A stretch of DNA of 31,397 bases from Myxococcota bacterium (GTDB lineage: Bacteria; Myxococcota_C; UBA6777): the NCBI GenBank assembly GCA_963169055.1, contig CAUJFU010000204.1, positions 1 through 31,397 of the forward strand, read 5' to 3'. Position 1 is the first letter of the stretch, and every line of letters begins with the position of its first letter. A program made the position numbers and the translations under genes. The notes under the pieces are model-generated. The model did not search any database and had not been told where the DNA came from. It saw only the letters and a program-made list of their open reading frames with translations. This document shows, piece by piece, positions 30,913-31,397 of this stretch.

Positions 30913-31245
30913 ATGCCACTCTACGAATATGGTTGCTCCGCCTGTGGTCACGTTGTCGAATTGATGCAAAGCGCTTCCCTCGCCAAAGCCCCCGATGCTT
31001 GCGAAAAATGCGGCGCATCCAACATGGAAAAAATGCTCTCCCGTACTTCTTTCATCCTCAAAGGTGATGGCTGGTACAAGGACGGCTACAGCAAAGACTC
31101 CGCTCCAACCAAAGACGCCGCCGCTCCTTCCGATTCGACGACTTCCACCTCTTCGGATTCTTCCTCCTCTTCTACAACACCTTCCGCCTCCCCAACCCCA
31201 ACCTCAGCCCCTTCCGCCCCTTCCGCCACCCCTTCCGCTGCCTAA
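30913..31245 (+). CDS. FmdB-family zinc ribbon protein with Ser/Thr/Pro-rich tail
   Basis: The 110-residue protein begins MPLYEYGCSACGHVVE, the standard start of FmdB/CxxC_CxxC_SSSS-type proteins, with CSAC at 8-11 and CEKC at 30-33 forming a zinc ribbon, and then MEKMLSRTSFILKGDGWYKDGYSK. After residue 65 the protein is a low-complexity Ser, Thr, Pro and Ala tail of about 45 residues, as in many family members. The name derives from a putative regulator of formamidase, but function in most bacteria is unknown. AAAGGA precedes the ATG by 9 nt. Nothing in the context narrows its role, and no terminator was recognised behind it in 31246-31341. Confidence 0.9.
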   Translation: MPLYEYGCSACGHVVELMQSASLAKAPDACEKCGASNMEKMLSRTSFILKGDGWYKDGYSKDSAPTKDAAAPSDSTTSTSSDSSSSSTTPSASPTPTSAPSAPSATPSAA

Positions 31246-31341
31246 ACGATCACGATCATCCTTTCTGTTATTTGCTTCTGTCAACCAGAATAGGAGTCAC
31301 GCAGTTGAAAAGGAAAACCCTCAGATGTCAGCACATTGTAG

Positions 31342-31361
31342 GGGCGGTTCGCGAACCGCCC
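31342..31361. repeat. 20-bp perfect palindrome
   Basis: GGGCGGTTCGCGAACCGCCC is its own reverse complement and follows TGTAGG. This style of element (TGTAGGGGCG plus inverted arm) occurs as an intergenic repeat in many bacteria, to my recollection. It lies beyond the FmdB-type gene at the right edge of the window. A similar but different hairpin (CGGGCTTG/CAAGCCCG, 95-116) with a CCCC-TTTA-GGGG stem directly behind it is at the left edge. Confidence 0.75.
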
Positions 31362-31397
31362 GCGCCCGAACATTGGCCTTTTTCGTATCCAACTGCG

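Overview
The window looks like a chromosomal segment from a Myxococcota-type (former deltaproteobacterial) bacterium of moderate GC. The main clues are a SpoIID protein carrying three MopE-type cysteine/aspartate repeats and a C-terminus resembling the MYXO-CTERM sorting signal, several TPR-like lipoproteins, a two-domain RdgC of the deltaproteobacterial kind, and a membrane-anchored PP2C phosphatase. No phage genes, transposases, CRISPR arrays, tRNAs or rRNAs were seen. The lineage is an inference from protein style; no marker gene was searched.

Layout. 1-2040, minus strand: a 52-residue lipoprotein not resembling any family I know, a secreted 191-residue protein and an HU-type DNA-binding protein with a near-consensus promoter. 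2411-5943, plus strand: a repeat-rich exported protein and a mitochondrial-type aconitase. 5944-9473: a repeat-rich spacer, the large SpoIID/MopE surface protein, and a second spacer with two bidirectional terminators. 9474-11778: an orphan NarL/LuxR response regulator divergent from aroC. 11781-18558, all minus strand: a two-membrane-segment protein of about 807 residues, folD, a split rdgC pair, a CcmA-like ABC ATPase and a membrane-anchored helical-repeat protein. 18803-20940: mtnA convergent with a TPR lipoprotein. 21151-25148, plus strand: the PP2C phosphatase and an 887-residue secreted protein built of 21 four-cysteine repeats. 25177-31245: a lipoprotein of an uncharacterised family, an FtsB/DivIC-like protein, a GAF-GAF-GGDEF diguanylate cyclase, a cardiolipin synthase-type phospholipase D and an FmdB-type zinc ribbon protein.

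Housekeeping genes (acn, aroC, folD, mtnA, HU, rdgC, cls) are interspersed with poorly characterised envelope and surface proteins. There is no obvious single pathway; most genes appear to be transcribed alone or in pairs.

Most unusual points: (1) the 36-residue, four-cysteine repeat protein at 22485-25148; (2) a recurring pattern in which the 3' end of a gene, often with its stop codon, is imperfectly duplicated in the spacer just downstream (five candidate cases); (3) a dispersed repeat of about 107-128 bp present three times in spacers; (4) an rdgC split into two coupled genes; (5) a PP2C gene whose tail appears frameshifted, since a repetitive acidic tail lies in the neighbouring frame.
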